Shown here: positions 33,055-39,714 of the stretch, one piece after another
Layout of the letters: every line of letters starts with the position of its first letter
Position numbering within the stretch: the stretch's first letter is position 1
NCBI GenBank assembly: GCA_028345965.1
Contig: JAOMEP010000010.1
Coordinates: 1-39,714 of the forward strand
Source of the DNA: Candidatus Nitrosopelagicus sp.
Lineage (GTDB): Archaea > Thermoproteota > Nitrososphaeria > Nitrososphaerales > Nitrosopumilaceae
Direction of reading: 5' to 3'
DNA: 39,714 bases
Position numbers and translations under genes: made by a program
The notes under the pieces: generated by a model
What the model was told of the DNA's origin: nothing
Databases searched by the model: none
The model's input: the letters and a program-made list of their open reading frames with translations, nothing else

Positions 33055-35925
33055 ATGGAAATAAACTGGAATCAACTAGACAAAAAATGGAGAAGTAAGT
33101 GGCAAGAAACTAAAGACTTCGAAACCAATCCTAATGAAAAACCAAAAAAATTCATTACAGTTGCATATCCATATCCAAATTCACCTCAACATATAGGACA
33201 TGGGCGAACATACACACTAGCCGATGTTCATGCAAGATTTTACAGGATGAAAGGCTACAATGTATTATTCCCAATGGGATTTCATTACACGGGAACTCCA
33301 GTTCTAGGAATGGCAAAAAGAATTCAAGCAGGTGAAAAAGAGATACTTGATGGATTACGAAACGTATACCATGTTCCAGAAGATGCAATCAAAACATTTG
33401 TTGAGCCAATTAAAATTGCAGATTATTTTCATGAAGAAATAAAATCTGGAATGATAGAAATGGGTTATTCTATCGACTGGAGACGTGAATTTACAACCAT
33501 AGTTCCAGGTTATCAAAAATTTATCGAGTGGCAGATTACTACTTTACGAGATAATGATAGAATTATTCAGGGTTCTCATCCAGTCGGATGGTGTCCAGTT
33601 GACCAAAACCCAGTATCACAGCATGATACAATGGGTGATGTTGAACCAAAGATTAATGATGAAAACTATCTTGTCAAATTTAGACTAGATGAATATGTAT
33701 TCCCAATTACAACATTAAGACCTGAGACAATTTTTGGTATTACAAATCTCTGGGTCAATCCAAATACAATATACAAAAAAATTAAAGCCGATGATGAAAA
33801 ATGGATTGTTTCACAAGAGTGTGCAGAAAAATTAAAATTTTTTGGGAAAGAAATTATAATTCAAGAAGACATCAAAGGAATAGATCTAATAGGTAAATTT
33901 GCAAAAGCACCACATACAGAACAAGAAATTCCAATTTTTGAAGCTGAGTTTGTTGAGTCAGGAATAGGAACAGGTTTGGTAATGTCAGTACCAGCACATG
34001 CACCTAAAGATTATCAGGCATTGATGGATTTAAAATCAAAAAATCATGCGTTGGCATCTAAAATTGAACCAATACCAATCATAGTAACAGAAGGATATGG
34101 AAATATTCCAGCAAAAGATGTATGTGAAAAATTAGGAGTCACTGATCAAGCAGATGCAAAGTTAGAAGAAGCAACAGAAGAATTGTATCTTAGAGAATTT
34201 GTTAATGGAAAATTAAATGAAAAATGTGGAGAATTTGTTAATGAGAAAGTAGAATTTGGAAGAAATAAAGTTAGAGATTGGTTAAAAGATAAAAATCAGT
34301 TAGAGCCATTCCCTACTCTTCAAAATTCTCCAATTAGATGTCGCTGTGGGGCAGAATGTGTTGTTAAGATTCTGAACAACCAATGGTTCCTAAATTACGG
34401 AGATGAAGAATGGAAAAAAATGGCGAGAAGCTGTCTAGATAGTATGAATATTCTTCCAAATAAAATTAAAACAGAATTTCATGATGTAATTAATTGGCTA
34501 CATGAAAGAGCATGTGCAAGACAACAAGGACTTGGAACTAAACTCCCATGGGATAATGACTGGATTGTTGAATCATTATCAGATAGTGTAATTTACATGG
34601 CATACTACACTCTATCACGATTCGTGAATGATGGAACAGTACAAGCAGACAATCTCACCAAAGAGTTCTTTGATTATGTTTTCTTAGATAAAGGAGATTT
34701 GGGAAAAGTTGTTAGTTCTTCCAGCCTAAGTGAAGATATTATCAATACAATGAAAAAAGAGTTTCAGTATTTCTATCCAGTAGATGCAAGGCATTCAGGG
34801 CGAGATTTAGTACAAAATCACCTATCATTTTTTGTTTTGAATCATGCTGCAATCTTTGAGGAAAAATTATGGCCCAAAGAAATTGTTGTTAATGGTTCTG
34901 TCATGATGGATGGAGCTAAAATGTCTAAAAGTATGGGAAATATTATTCCACTTCGTACAGCAATACAAGATCATGGTGCAGACCCAATTAGATTAGCAAT
35001 AATTTCATCAGCAGAGTTACTACAAGATGCCGATTTTAACATGGAATCAGTTTCAGGTATCAAAAATAAGTTAGAGTTGCTATTAGACGAGTGTTCCACA
35101 CTAAAAAAAGATGAAATTGGTGATTTACAAACAGAAGACAAGTGGATTTTATCTAAAACTCAAAGTAAAATTGAAGAAGTTACAGAGGCTGTAGAAAAAA
35201 TGAGGCTAAGAGAAGCATTACATGAGATTTTATTTACATTTGAGAGTGATTTGAGCTGGTACCAAAAAAGAATTCAAGCTAAAGAAAGAAAGAATGTTTC
35301 AGGTATTTTACATCAGATTAACTCAACCAGAGTTGCAATGCTTTCTCCATTTGCACCACATGTAGCAGAAGAGATGTGGGAAAAGTTAGGAAATGTAGAA
35401 CTAGTATCAAAATCAGCTTGGCCAGAATATTCGTCAGATAAAGTTGATGCAAGTATAATTCAATCTGAAGAATTATTAAAATCAACTATTGAAGATATTT
35501 CAAATATTCTTAAAGTTACAAAGATTAATCCACAAAAAATTGTAATATATGTAAATTCAGATAGCATGAAATCAAAAATTTATCGAAAAATTTTGAGTGT
35601 AATGGTAGGTGGTCAAAATAATATGGGAGTGGTGATGAAAGAATTAATTGCAGATTCTGAAACTACTGATGCTAAAAAGATGCCAGACTATGTTCAAAAA
35701 GTGATCAAAGATTTACATTCAGAATCAGAATCAATCAAAAAGATGAAACTTGAATCAGAGTCATTTAATGAAAAAGAATTTTTGTTGTCAGAATTATCTA
35801 GTATTGGAAGAAAAGAGTTTGGAGTAGAGATTCAAGTATACTCGGAATCAGATGAGGATGTTTATGATCCTAAAGGAAAAGCAAGACACGCAAGACCATA
35901 CAAACCAGCAATTTTGATTGAATAA
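33055..35925 (+). CDS. leuS: Leucyl-tRNA synthetase (archaeal type)
   Basis: Class I synthetase charging tRNA-Leu, 956 residues, archaeal/eukaryal type. The HIGH motif is PQHIGHGRT (H46-H49), KMSKS is exact at residues 622-626, and the CP1 editing domain lies between (FPITTLRPETIFGITNLWV). A CRCG zinc-like motif (IRCRCGAECVVK) follows near residue 430. The C-terminal anticodon-binding helices and the archaeal extension (GRKEFGVEIQVYSESDEDVYDP) are present, so the gene appears full length. It is co-directional with alaS, only nine bases apart, grouping two synthetases. Confidence 0.96.
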   Translation: MEINWNQLDKKWRSKWQETKDFETNPNEKPKKFITVAYPYPNSPQHIGHGRTYTLADVHARFYRMKGYNVLFPMGFHYTGTPVLGMAKRIQAGEKEILDGLRNVYHVPEDAIKTFVEPIKIADYFHEEIKSGMIEMGYSIDWRREFTTIVPGYQKFIEWQITTLRDNDRIIQGSHPVGWCPVDQNPVSQHDTMGDVEPKINDENYLVKFRLDEYVFPITTLRPETIFGITNLWVNPNTIYKKIKADDEKWIVSQECAEKLKFFGKEIIIQEDIKGIDLIGKFAKAPHTEQEIPIFEAEFVESGIGTGLVMSVPAHAPKDYQALMDLKSKNHALASKIEPIPIIVTEGYGNIPAKDVCEKLGVTDQADAKLEEATEELYLREFVNGKLNEKCGEFVNEKVEFGRNKVRDWLKDKNQLEPFPTLQNSPIRCRCGAECVVKILNNQWFLNYGDEEWKKMARSCLDSMNILPNKIKTEFHDVINWLHERACARQQGLGTKLPWDNDWIVESLSDSVIYMAYYTLSRFVNDGTVQADNLTKEFFDYVFLDKGDLGKVVSSSSLSEDIINTMKKEFQYFYPVDARHSGRDLVQNHLSFFVLNHAAIFEEKLWPKEIVVNGSVMMDGAKMSKSMGNIIPLRTAIQDHGADPIRLAIISSAELLQDADFNMESVSGIKNKLELLLDECSTLKKDEIGDLQTEDKWILSKTQSKIEEVTEAVEKMRLREALHEILFTFESDLSWYQKRIQAKERKNVSGILHQINSTRVAMLSPFAPHVAEEMWEKLGNVELVSKSAWPEYSSDKVDASIIQSEELLKSTIEDISNILKVTKINPQKIVIYVNSDSMKSKIYRKILSVMVGGQNNMGVVMKELIADSETTDAKKMPDYVQKVIKDLHSESESIKKMKLESESFNEKEFLLSELSSIGRKEFGVEIQVYSESDEDVYDPKGKARHARPYKPAILIE

Positions 35926-35936
35926 AACTGGAATTG

Positions 35937-35945
35937 TATTTATTA
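35937..35945 (+). promoter_or_regulatory. TATA box upstream of the flavoprotein gene
   Basis: TATTTATTA lies 23-31 bases before the ATG at 35968, immediately after the leuS stop, fitting a leaderless transcript. Confidence 0.5.
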
Positions 35946-35967
35946 GGTTAAGCACTAATCAGATCAA

Positions 35968-36981
35968 ATGAAAATTGCAGTTATGGGAATGGGTGTTGCA
36001 GGAAGTTATCTCATGGCTAGATTAAAAAATTCTGAACACGAAGTTGTTGGATATGAAAGAATGCCTCTAGAAAGACATGATTCTATTTGTGCATGGGGTA
36101 CAATAAAAGAAGAGTTAACTAATTTTTGTAAAAAAACTGGTAGAAATTTTGATGATTTCTTAATCCATGATGGAAAAGAAATGCACGTAAAAATGAACGA
36201 TGATGTTAAATTCGATATTGGTTTGAAGGGACTTTGTACTTACAATAAACTTGGATTGATAAAAGATTTCATAAAAGATTGCAACGTAATTTATGGTAAG
36301 GCTCCTAGACTAGAGGACATTGAAAACGAGTATGACATGATAGTTGATTGTACAGGATTTAACAGGAGTTACCTACCAAAGATGGAACAGGATTTCTATT
36401 TACCAACTTATGAGTACAAAGTTGAATATGAAAATGGCGTACCATATGATGATTTTTACATTGAACCATTCCCAGGTATGTCCGGATATTTCTGGTATTT
36501 CCCATTAGGAGAGAAATATGCACATATCGGAGCAGGAGATTATAATAAAAAACATATCAAAGCAACAGATGAATTTCTTGAAAAACATGGTGGAAAAGTT
36601 GTTGCAACTAAAGGACGTCCAATTAGATTAGCAACACCAGACAGGTGCAAGCCATATTATTCTGGAAAAGTTGTTGGTGTTGGCGAATCAATTGGAACAG
36701 TTTATGCATTGTTAGGCGAAGGAATTATCCCATCTATGCAATGCGTGGAAATTTTCTTAAAAAATATGAATGATTTCAAAGCATATGAAAAAGCAATTGA
36801 GAAACACTATAGCGTTTATGCCAAAGTGTTTAATTTTGTAAGAGCAAAAATTCATAACGATTTTAGTTTCTTGAAAGCATTACCAGACTTTATAGCAATA
36901 TTCAGATACATGAAAAAGAATGAAGATAGATTTGGTATGCATATTAAAATTGCAGATTTGTTAAAAGTGGCAAAGGCCTAA
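35968..36981 (+). CDS. FAD-dependent oxidoreductase, geranylgeranyl reductase-like
   Basis: A 337-residue flavoprotein. The N-terminus KIAVMGMGVAGSYLMARL is a Rossmann FAD motif (GMGVAGS), DMIVDCTGFNRSYLP (about residues 125-139) is the second FAD-binding segment, and VGVGESIGTVYALLGEGI (about residues 227-244) is the third, as in geranylgeranyl reductases. FWYFPLGEKYAHIGAGDY fits the substrate-pocket region of that family. Archaeal members reduce the double bonds of digeranylgeranylglycerol phospholipids, so a membrane-lipid role is likely but not proven; other FAD mono-oxygenase-like enzymes are the alternative. The C-terminus (FLKALPDFIAIFRYMKK) could sit on the membrane. Confidence 0.8.
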   Translation: MKIAVMGMGVAGSYLMARLKNSEHEVVGYERMPLERHDSICAWGTIKEELTNFCKKTGRNFDDFLIHDGKEMHVKMNDDVKFDIGLKGLCTYNKLGLIKDFIKDCNVIYGKAPRLEDIENEYDMIVDCTGFNRSYLPKMEQDFYLPTYEYKVEYENGVPYDDFYIEPFPGMSGYFWYFPLGEKYAHIGAGDYNKKHIKATDEFLEKHGGKVVATKGRPIRLATPDRCKPYYSGKVVGVGESIGTVYALLGEGIIPSMQCVEIFLKNMNDFKAYEKAIEKHYSVYAKVFNFVRAKIHNDFSFLKALPDFIAIFRYMKKNEDRFGMHIKIADLLKVAKA

Positions 36982-37682
36982 GACATACTAAGAGAACCGA
37001 ATCCTTCTTTTAGAGTTCGGCTTGATTTCATATTATAATCATAAATAGTTGTAGAATAATCATCTAAGACTTCTTTCATGGAATCAAGTGAGTCAGAAAG
37101 ATAGAATCCAGGACAATCCCCAGTAAATTGGAATGTTGCATGAACACGTGCACGTCCCTTTTCATTTTGTGCCCATGTTGAAAAGGGATACATGTAACAG
37201 ACACCTGGGCGTGTAGGATGAATTCCACATCCACCTTCACCATCTAAAAATCTACAAGAGATGTGTGTTCCATCATCAGCTTCAGTTTCATCTGTTTTTC
37301 TTTTTAGACTGATATTTGTCATTACAGAGAATCCACCAGAAGGAGTAGGCTCATCATGGGTTGCAACAAGAGTTTCATTTTTTACAAACTCTGATGTTTT
37401 TTGGTATTTCAAACCCTGACCAATTTGAATTAAATCATCAGAAGTCAGAGGTAAACGTCCCTGTCTATCACAGCAGTTATGGCAATCAGGCCAATAACAT
37501 TTCCATAAAATGTATTTTTTTTCTTTTGGTAGATATGGAATATGAAATATAACATCTTTTACAGTTAATGAAAAATCTGTAACATCGGTGTATTTTCCTA
37601 AAACAAAATCATGTAAAATTGGATCAACATCCCAATCTTTTTCAAGCAAATCTAAAGACTCTTGAATTTCTTTTTGAGACAT
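36978..37682 (-). CDS. YkgJ family cysteine-cluster protein
   Basis: A 234-residue protein of the YkgJ/UPF0153 group. The motif CYWPDCHNCCDRQGRLPLTSDD (read here as CYWPDCHNCC and RLPLTSDDL) and the second cluster CRFLDGEGGCGIHPTRPGVC followed by YMYPF fit the family's metal- or Fe-S-binding cysteines. The role of the family is not firmly known. The protein has no membrane segment. It converges on the flavoprotein gene with a four-base overlap and diverges from the small protein at 37715. The start is ATG 37682. Confidence 0.8.
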   Translation of the reverse strand: MSQKEIQESLDLLEKDWDVDPILHDFVLGKYTDVTDFSLTVKDVIFHIPYLPKEKKYILWKCYWPDCHNCCDRQGRLPLTSDDLIQIGQGLKYQKTSEFVKNETLVATHDEPTPSGGFSVMTNISLKRKTDETEADDGTHISCRFLDGEGGCGIHPTRPGVCYMYPFSTWAQNEKGRARVHATFQFTGDCPGFYLSDSLDSMKEVLDDYSTTIYDYNMKSSRTLKEGFGSLSMS

Positions 37683-37714
37683 TATTTCTTATATTCATAA
37701 AGTTTGATATTATA

Positions 37715-38035
37715 ATGTTGAGTGAAAAAGGTAAATACGCGTCAGCAACCGAGAATAGAAGATTTGTTTGGAAAGAAATTGTGTGGCCGCTCATTATACA
37801 AGTTAACAATGCTGAATTTACTTTAGTACAATATCAGAAAAAACGTGATGAAATATGTGTAAAATATGGAATGTCGGTAAATGGATTATCAAGAGGATTA
37901 GCATCATTGATTCAAAGAGGATTACTTTACAAAGAAAAACAGTCATACTTTATTCATTATAGATTAATTCCATACATGAGATTAAAAGCAGAAGTTGATT
38001 ATGGAACCGCTTTACGTGAGATTAAGATCAGATAA
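37715..38035 (+). CDS. Small wHTH-like unknown protein (106 aa)
   Basis: A 106-residue protein. An upstream-extended frame to 37619 overlaps the YkgJ gene, so the ATG at 37715 (MLSEKGKYAS) is preferred; AT-rich boxes at 37689-37697 fit a leaderless start. FTLVQYQKKRDEICVKYGMS followed by GLSRGLASLIQRGLLYKEKQSYF looks like a winged helix-turn-helix: helix, turn, recognition helix, then a beta wing. It could be a DNA-binding regulator, but no family is certain. It lies just upstream of tRNA-Gln. Confidence 0.55.
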   Translation: MLSEKGKYASATENRRFVWKEIVWPLIIQVNNAEFTLVQYQKKRDEICVKYGMSVNGLSRGLASLIQRGLLYKEKQSYFIHYRLIPYMRLKAEVDYGTALREIKIR

Positions 38036-38081
38036 TTTCTACAATAATGAATATATTCAAACATTTTGTAATTTTCCATGT

Positions 38082-38153
38082 AGCCCGGTAGTGTAGCGGC
38101 AAGCATAGGGGCCCCTGGAGCCTTTGACCTCGGTTCGAGTCCGGGCCGGGCTA
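38082..38153 (+). tRNA. tRNA-Gln(CUG), position 33 is C
   Basis: A 72-nt cloverleaf: acceptor AGCCCGG/CCGGGCU, D stem GUGU/GCAU with GG in the loop, anticodon stem GGGGC/GCCUU, four-base variable region, T stem CUCGG/CCGGG with loop UUCGAGU, and discriminator A. The A1-U72 pair and the discriminator are as in archaeal tRNA-Gln. The loop reads CCCUGGA, so the anticodon is CUG (38115-38117) and position 33 is C instead of the nearly universal U. CCA is not encoded. A box A candidate (GAATATATTC, 38049-38058) lies 24-33 bases upstream. No intron. Confidence 0.88.
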
Positions 38154-38197
38154 CTGTAACTTAATTTTATAAAAAATGGCGTACTTTGAAATTAAAG

Positions 38198-38213
38198 ACT
38201 AGAAAAATCTAGT
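38198..38213 (-). terminator. Hairpin after rps7
   Basis: ACTAGA and TCTAGT form a perfect six-bp inverted repeat around a four-base loop, three to four bases downstream of the rps7 stop, with a T-rich stretch (CTTTAATTT) after it on the minus strand. This may be a terminator for nusA-rps12-rps7, or mark a transcript end against the convergent tRNA-Gln. Archaea rely more on oligo-T, so the call is tentative. Confidence 0.35.
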
Positions 38214-38216
38214 TTA

Positions 38217-38840
38217 TTATCTAGAAGCTTGTGCGACTCTTTCTAACTCATTCTTCTTTTTTACAGAAGGAGCAGCAGGATCATTGTTTGCAGCCAATAT
38301 CAAATGTTCTGCAATATATTCTTCAATTGGTTTTGGGTTTGAGAATGTTGCTTCTTTAATTGCATCTGCAATGAATCTTAATGCTAAGTCAACACGACGT
38401 ATTGGAGCAACATCAACTGATACATGATAAACAGTTCCACCATAAACAATTCTGGTTGTATCTTCATTTGGTGCAGAATTTTCAACTGCACGAACTAGCA
38501 CCTCTACAGGATTTTGACCAGTCTTCAGATTAATAATTTCAAATGCTAATTTTATGATATTTAGTGAATGTTGTTTTTTACCACCTTGTCTTCCAGTGTT
38601 TTTTGCATATTTTTTACCAAAATGCATTAGTTTGTTTGCTAATCGCTCTACGATGTGTACATCACCTTTATTGAATCTCTTTAATGCTGAACGACCATAG
38701 TCGATTGGGTAAATTAATGGTTTTAATGAAATTGCAGATAGAGTTTTGTCACCAACTACATGTGTTTGTAGACCCAAATCTTTAATCTCAATTTCAGAAG
38801 TATCCCACTTTCTAAATAGAAGTAATTTTTTTTCAGCCAT
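38217..38840 (-). CDS. rps7: Ribosomal protein uS7
   Basis: Small-subunit head protein at the 3' major domain of 16S rRNA, 207 residues. FGKKYAKNTGRQGGKKQHSL, the VLVRAVENSAPNEDTTRIVYGG segment, VDVAPIRRVDLALRFIADAIKEA and the C-terminal basic helix are typical of archaeal uS7. The N-terminal 50 residues (LLFRKWDTSEIEIKDLG) are an archaeal extension. It follows rps12 after four bases, in the conserved nusA-rps12-rps7 order. Confidence 0.95.
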   Translation of the reverse strand: MAEKKLLLFRKWDTSEIEIKDLGLQTHVVGDKTLSAISLKPLIYPIDYGRSALKRFNKGDVHIVERLANKLMHFGKKYAKNTGRQGGKKQHSLNIIKLAFEIINLKTGQNPVEVLVRAVENSAPNEDTTRIVYGGTVYHVSVDVAPIRRVDLALRFIADAIKEATFSNPKPIEEYIAEHLILAANNDPAAPSVKKKNELERVAQASR

Positions 38841-38844
38841 ATCT

Positions 38845-39282
38845 CTATCTTCTTGGTTTTTCCTTCTTTCCTTCGACTAATTGACGTAATGATGTATTGT
38901 TAACTTTGAAAACTTTGAATCTTACACCAGGAATATCTCCCATTGCACCGCCTTGTGTTGCACCCATACCTTCAACATGTACTTCATCGTGTTCATCAAT
39001 GTAGTTCATTGCACCGTCACGTGGAAGAAATGCAGTGATTGATTTTCCATTTTTAATTAATTGTACTCTAACACATTTTCTTACAGCAGAGTTTGGTTGT
39101 TTTGCTTCAACACCAACTTTTTCTAAAACAATTCCTTTTGCTTGAGGTGCACCTGCAAATGGGTTTGATTTTCTATCTAATCCCAATTCCCTTCTTTTGT
39201 AAGTAGAGATAGCCCAACGTTGTTGTTTCTTCTTATTACGAAGATCTCGCCCTGCAAATAGTCCTAAAGGTGATTTTGCCAT
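38845..39282 (-). CDS. rps12: Ribosomal protein uS12
   Basis: Small-subunit protein of the decoding centre, about 145 residues. The basic N-terminus ([18 protein letters not shown]), the conserved [19 protein letters not shown] and [21 protein letters not shown] are diagnostic. I choose ATG 39280-39282 (MAKSPLGLF). A GTG at 39291 would overlap the end of nusA and adds only three residues. It is located between nusA and rps7, the standard archaeal order. Confidence 0.95.
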   Translation of the reverse strand: MAKSPLGLFAGRDLRNKKKQQRWAISTYKRRELGLDRKSNPFAGAPQAKGIVLEKVGVEAKQPNSAVRKCVRVQLIKNGKSITAFLPRDGAMNYIDEHDEVHVEGMGATQGGAMGDIPGVRFKVFKVNNTSLRQLVEGKKEKPRR

Positions 39283-39284
39283 TA

Positions 39285-39714
39285 TTACCACTCGAAAGCT
39301 TGTTCCTTGCTATTAATCATTACATATGTAATGTTGAAATATCTTCTAGAAAGAATTCTTGCCTTTTCAGCATTACGACCTTCTCGTCCTACCACGACTC
39401 CTTTTTTTGCACCATCAACTTCTACGTTAGCTTGGAAGGAACCATCCAGTCTTTCAGATATTTTGATGTCAGTGATGTATTTTTCGTTTAAAATATTTTT
39501 TAAAAGTTTGATTGGGTCTTCATTGTATTCTACAAGTTCAACGGCTCTATCGATTTTATTTTGAAGTGATTTGATGTGTGCTCCACCTTTGCCAATTGCT
39601 AGACCCATTTTACCTTCATTTACAACAAAAATGATTCTATCACGTTTTTCATCTTCAATACAATCGCGTGCGGTTGCTTTAGTGATATTTTGGAATAATG
39701 ACATTAACTTCATT
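39285..39714 (-). CDS. nusA: NusA-like transcription termination/antitermination factor, 5' end missing
   Basis: Archaeal NusA homologue, reduced to its two KH domains. [39 protein letters not shown] (KH1, GKGG) and [20 protein letters not shown] (KH2, GREG) match, in parts shorter than those of bacterial NusA. The window ends three bases beyond an in-frame ATG at 39711-39713. Family members usually have about ten more residues before [15 protein letters not shown], so the true start probably lies outside the window. It is the first gene seen of the nusA-rps12-rps7 operon. Confidence 0.88.
   Translation of the reverse strand, partial: MKLMSLFQNITKATARDCIEDEKRDRIIFVVNEGKMGLAIGKGGAHIKSLQNKIDRAVELVEYNEDPIKLLKNILNEKYITDIKISERLDGSFQANVEVDGAKKGVVVGREGRNAEKARILSRRYFNITYVMINSKEQAFEW

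Noticed and set aside
38082-38153. tRNA-Pro(UGG) reading of the same gene
   Set aside because: Moving the anticodon stem by one base to obtain UGG breaks the GGGGC/GCCUU pairing and the D-arm spacing; A1-U72 and discriminator A also fit Gln.

Overview
The window is a compact, AT-rich archaeal chromosome segment, most consistent with an ammonia-oxidizing thaumarchaeon of the Nitrosopumilus type. Supporting signs are: archaeal/eukaryal ribosomal proteins (eS31, eL32, eL19, uL10/P0), Cbf5-type TruB, Pus10, DTD2, Spt5, SecE/SecY, prefoldin, archaeal-type AlaRS and LeuRS, a two-subunit 2-oxoacid:ferredoxin oxidoreductase, an ATP-type PEP carboxykinase, TATA boxes about 25 nt upstream of start codons (leaderless mRNAs) and many TTG/GTG starts. 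The species is inferred from gene content only. I see no insertion sequences, prophage, CRISPR array or rRNA, and no gene-free stretch longer than 300 bases.

Layout. 1-3.7 kb: the 3' end of eS31, an HExxH protein of unknown function, a pus10 gene broken by a +1 frameshift at a nine-base homopolymer, and three lineage-specific unknowns. 3.7-9.3 kb: korB-korA, an unannotated 44-residue eight-cysteine ORF directly upstream of korA, a D-2-hydroxyacid dehydrogenase, a small Cys-containing protein and an L-2-hydroxyglutarate oxidase-like flavoprotein. These are mostly enzymes that could meet at 2-oxoglutarate. 9.36-9.46 kb: an intron-containing tRNA-Ser(GGA). 9.5-16.3 kb (minus strand): the distal spc operon, uL18-uS5-uL30-uL15-secY-adkA-DUF106-cmk-truB, followed by a membrane-anchored BsuPI-like protein. 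16.3-19.6 kb (minus): argF, ftsY with an unusual C-terminal Pro/Glu tail, prefoldin alpha and superoxide dismutase.

19.7-23.3 kb: a membrane-anchored subtilase convergent with pckA. 23.4-28.7 kb: eL32-eL19, a minus-strand MGMT/DTD2 pair, then secE-spt5-uL11, a minus-strand Lrp regulator with a palindromic promoter region, and uL1-uL10. 28.7-30.3 kb (minus): a TRIC/UPF0126 membrane protein, the P-stalk gene rpl12 (separated from uL10 and inverted) and an unknown. 30.3-37 kb: alaS, leuS and a geranylgeranyl-reductase-like flavoprotein. 37-39.7 kb: a YkgJ-type cysteine-cluster protein, a small wHTH-like protein, tRNA-Gln(CUG) with an atypical C33, and the nusA-rps12-rps7 operon (minus), whose first gene runs off the window.

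Most of the segment serves information processing (translation, protein export, tRNA modification and quality control) with central carbon enzymes interspersed. I did not find a clear undescribed multi-gene system. The strongest leads are the eight-cysteine ORF next to korA, the pus10 frameshift, the C-terminally tailed FtsY, the C33 tRNA-Gln and the Lrp promoter palindrome.
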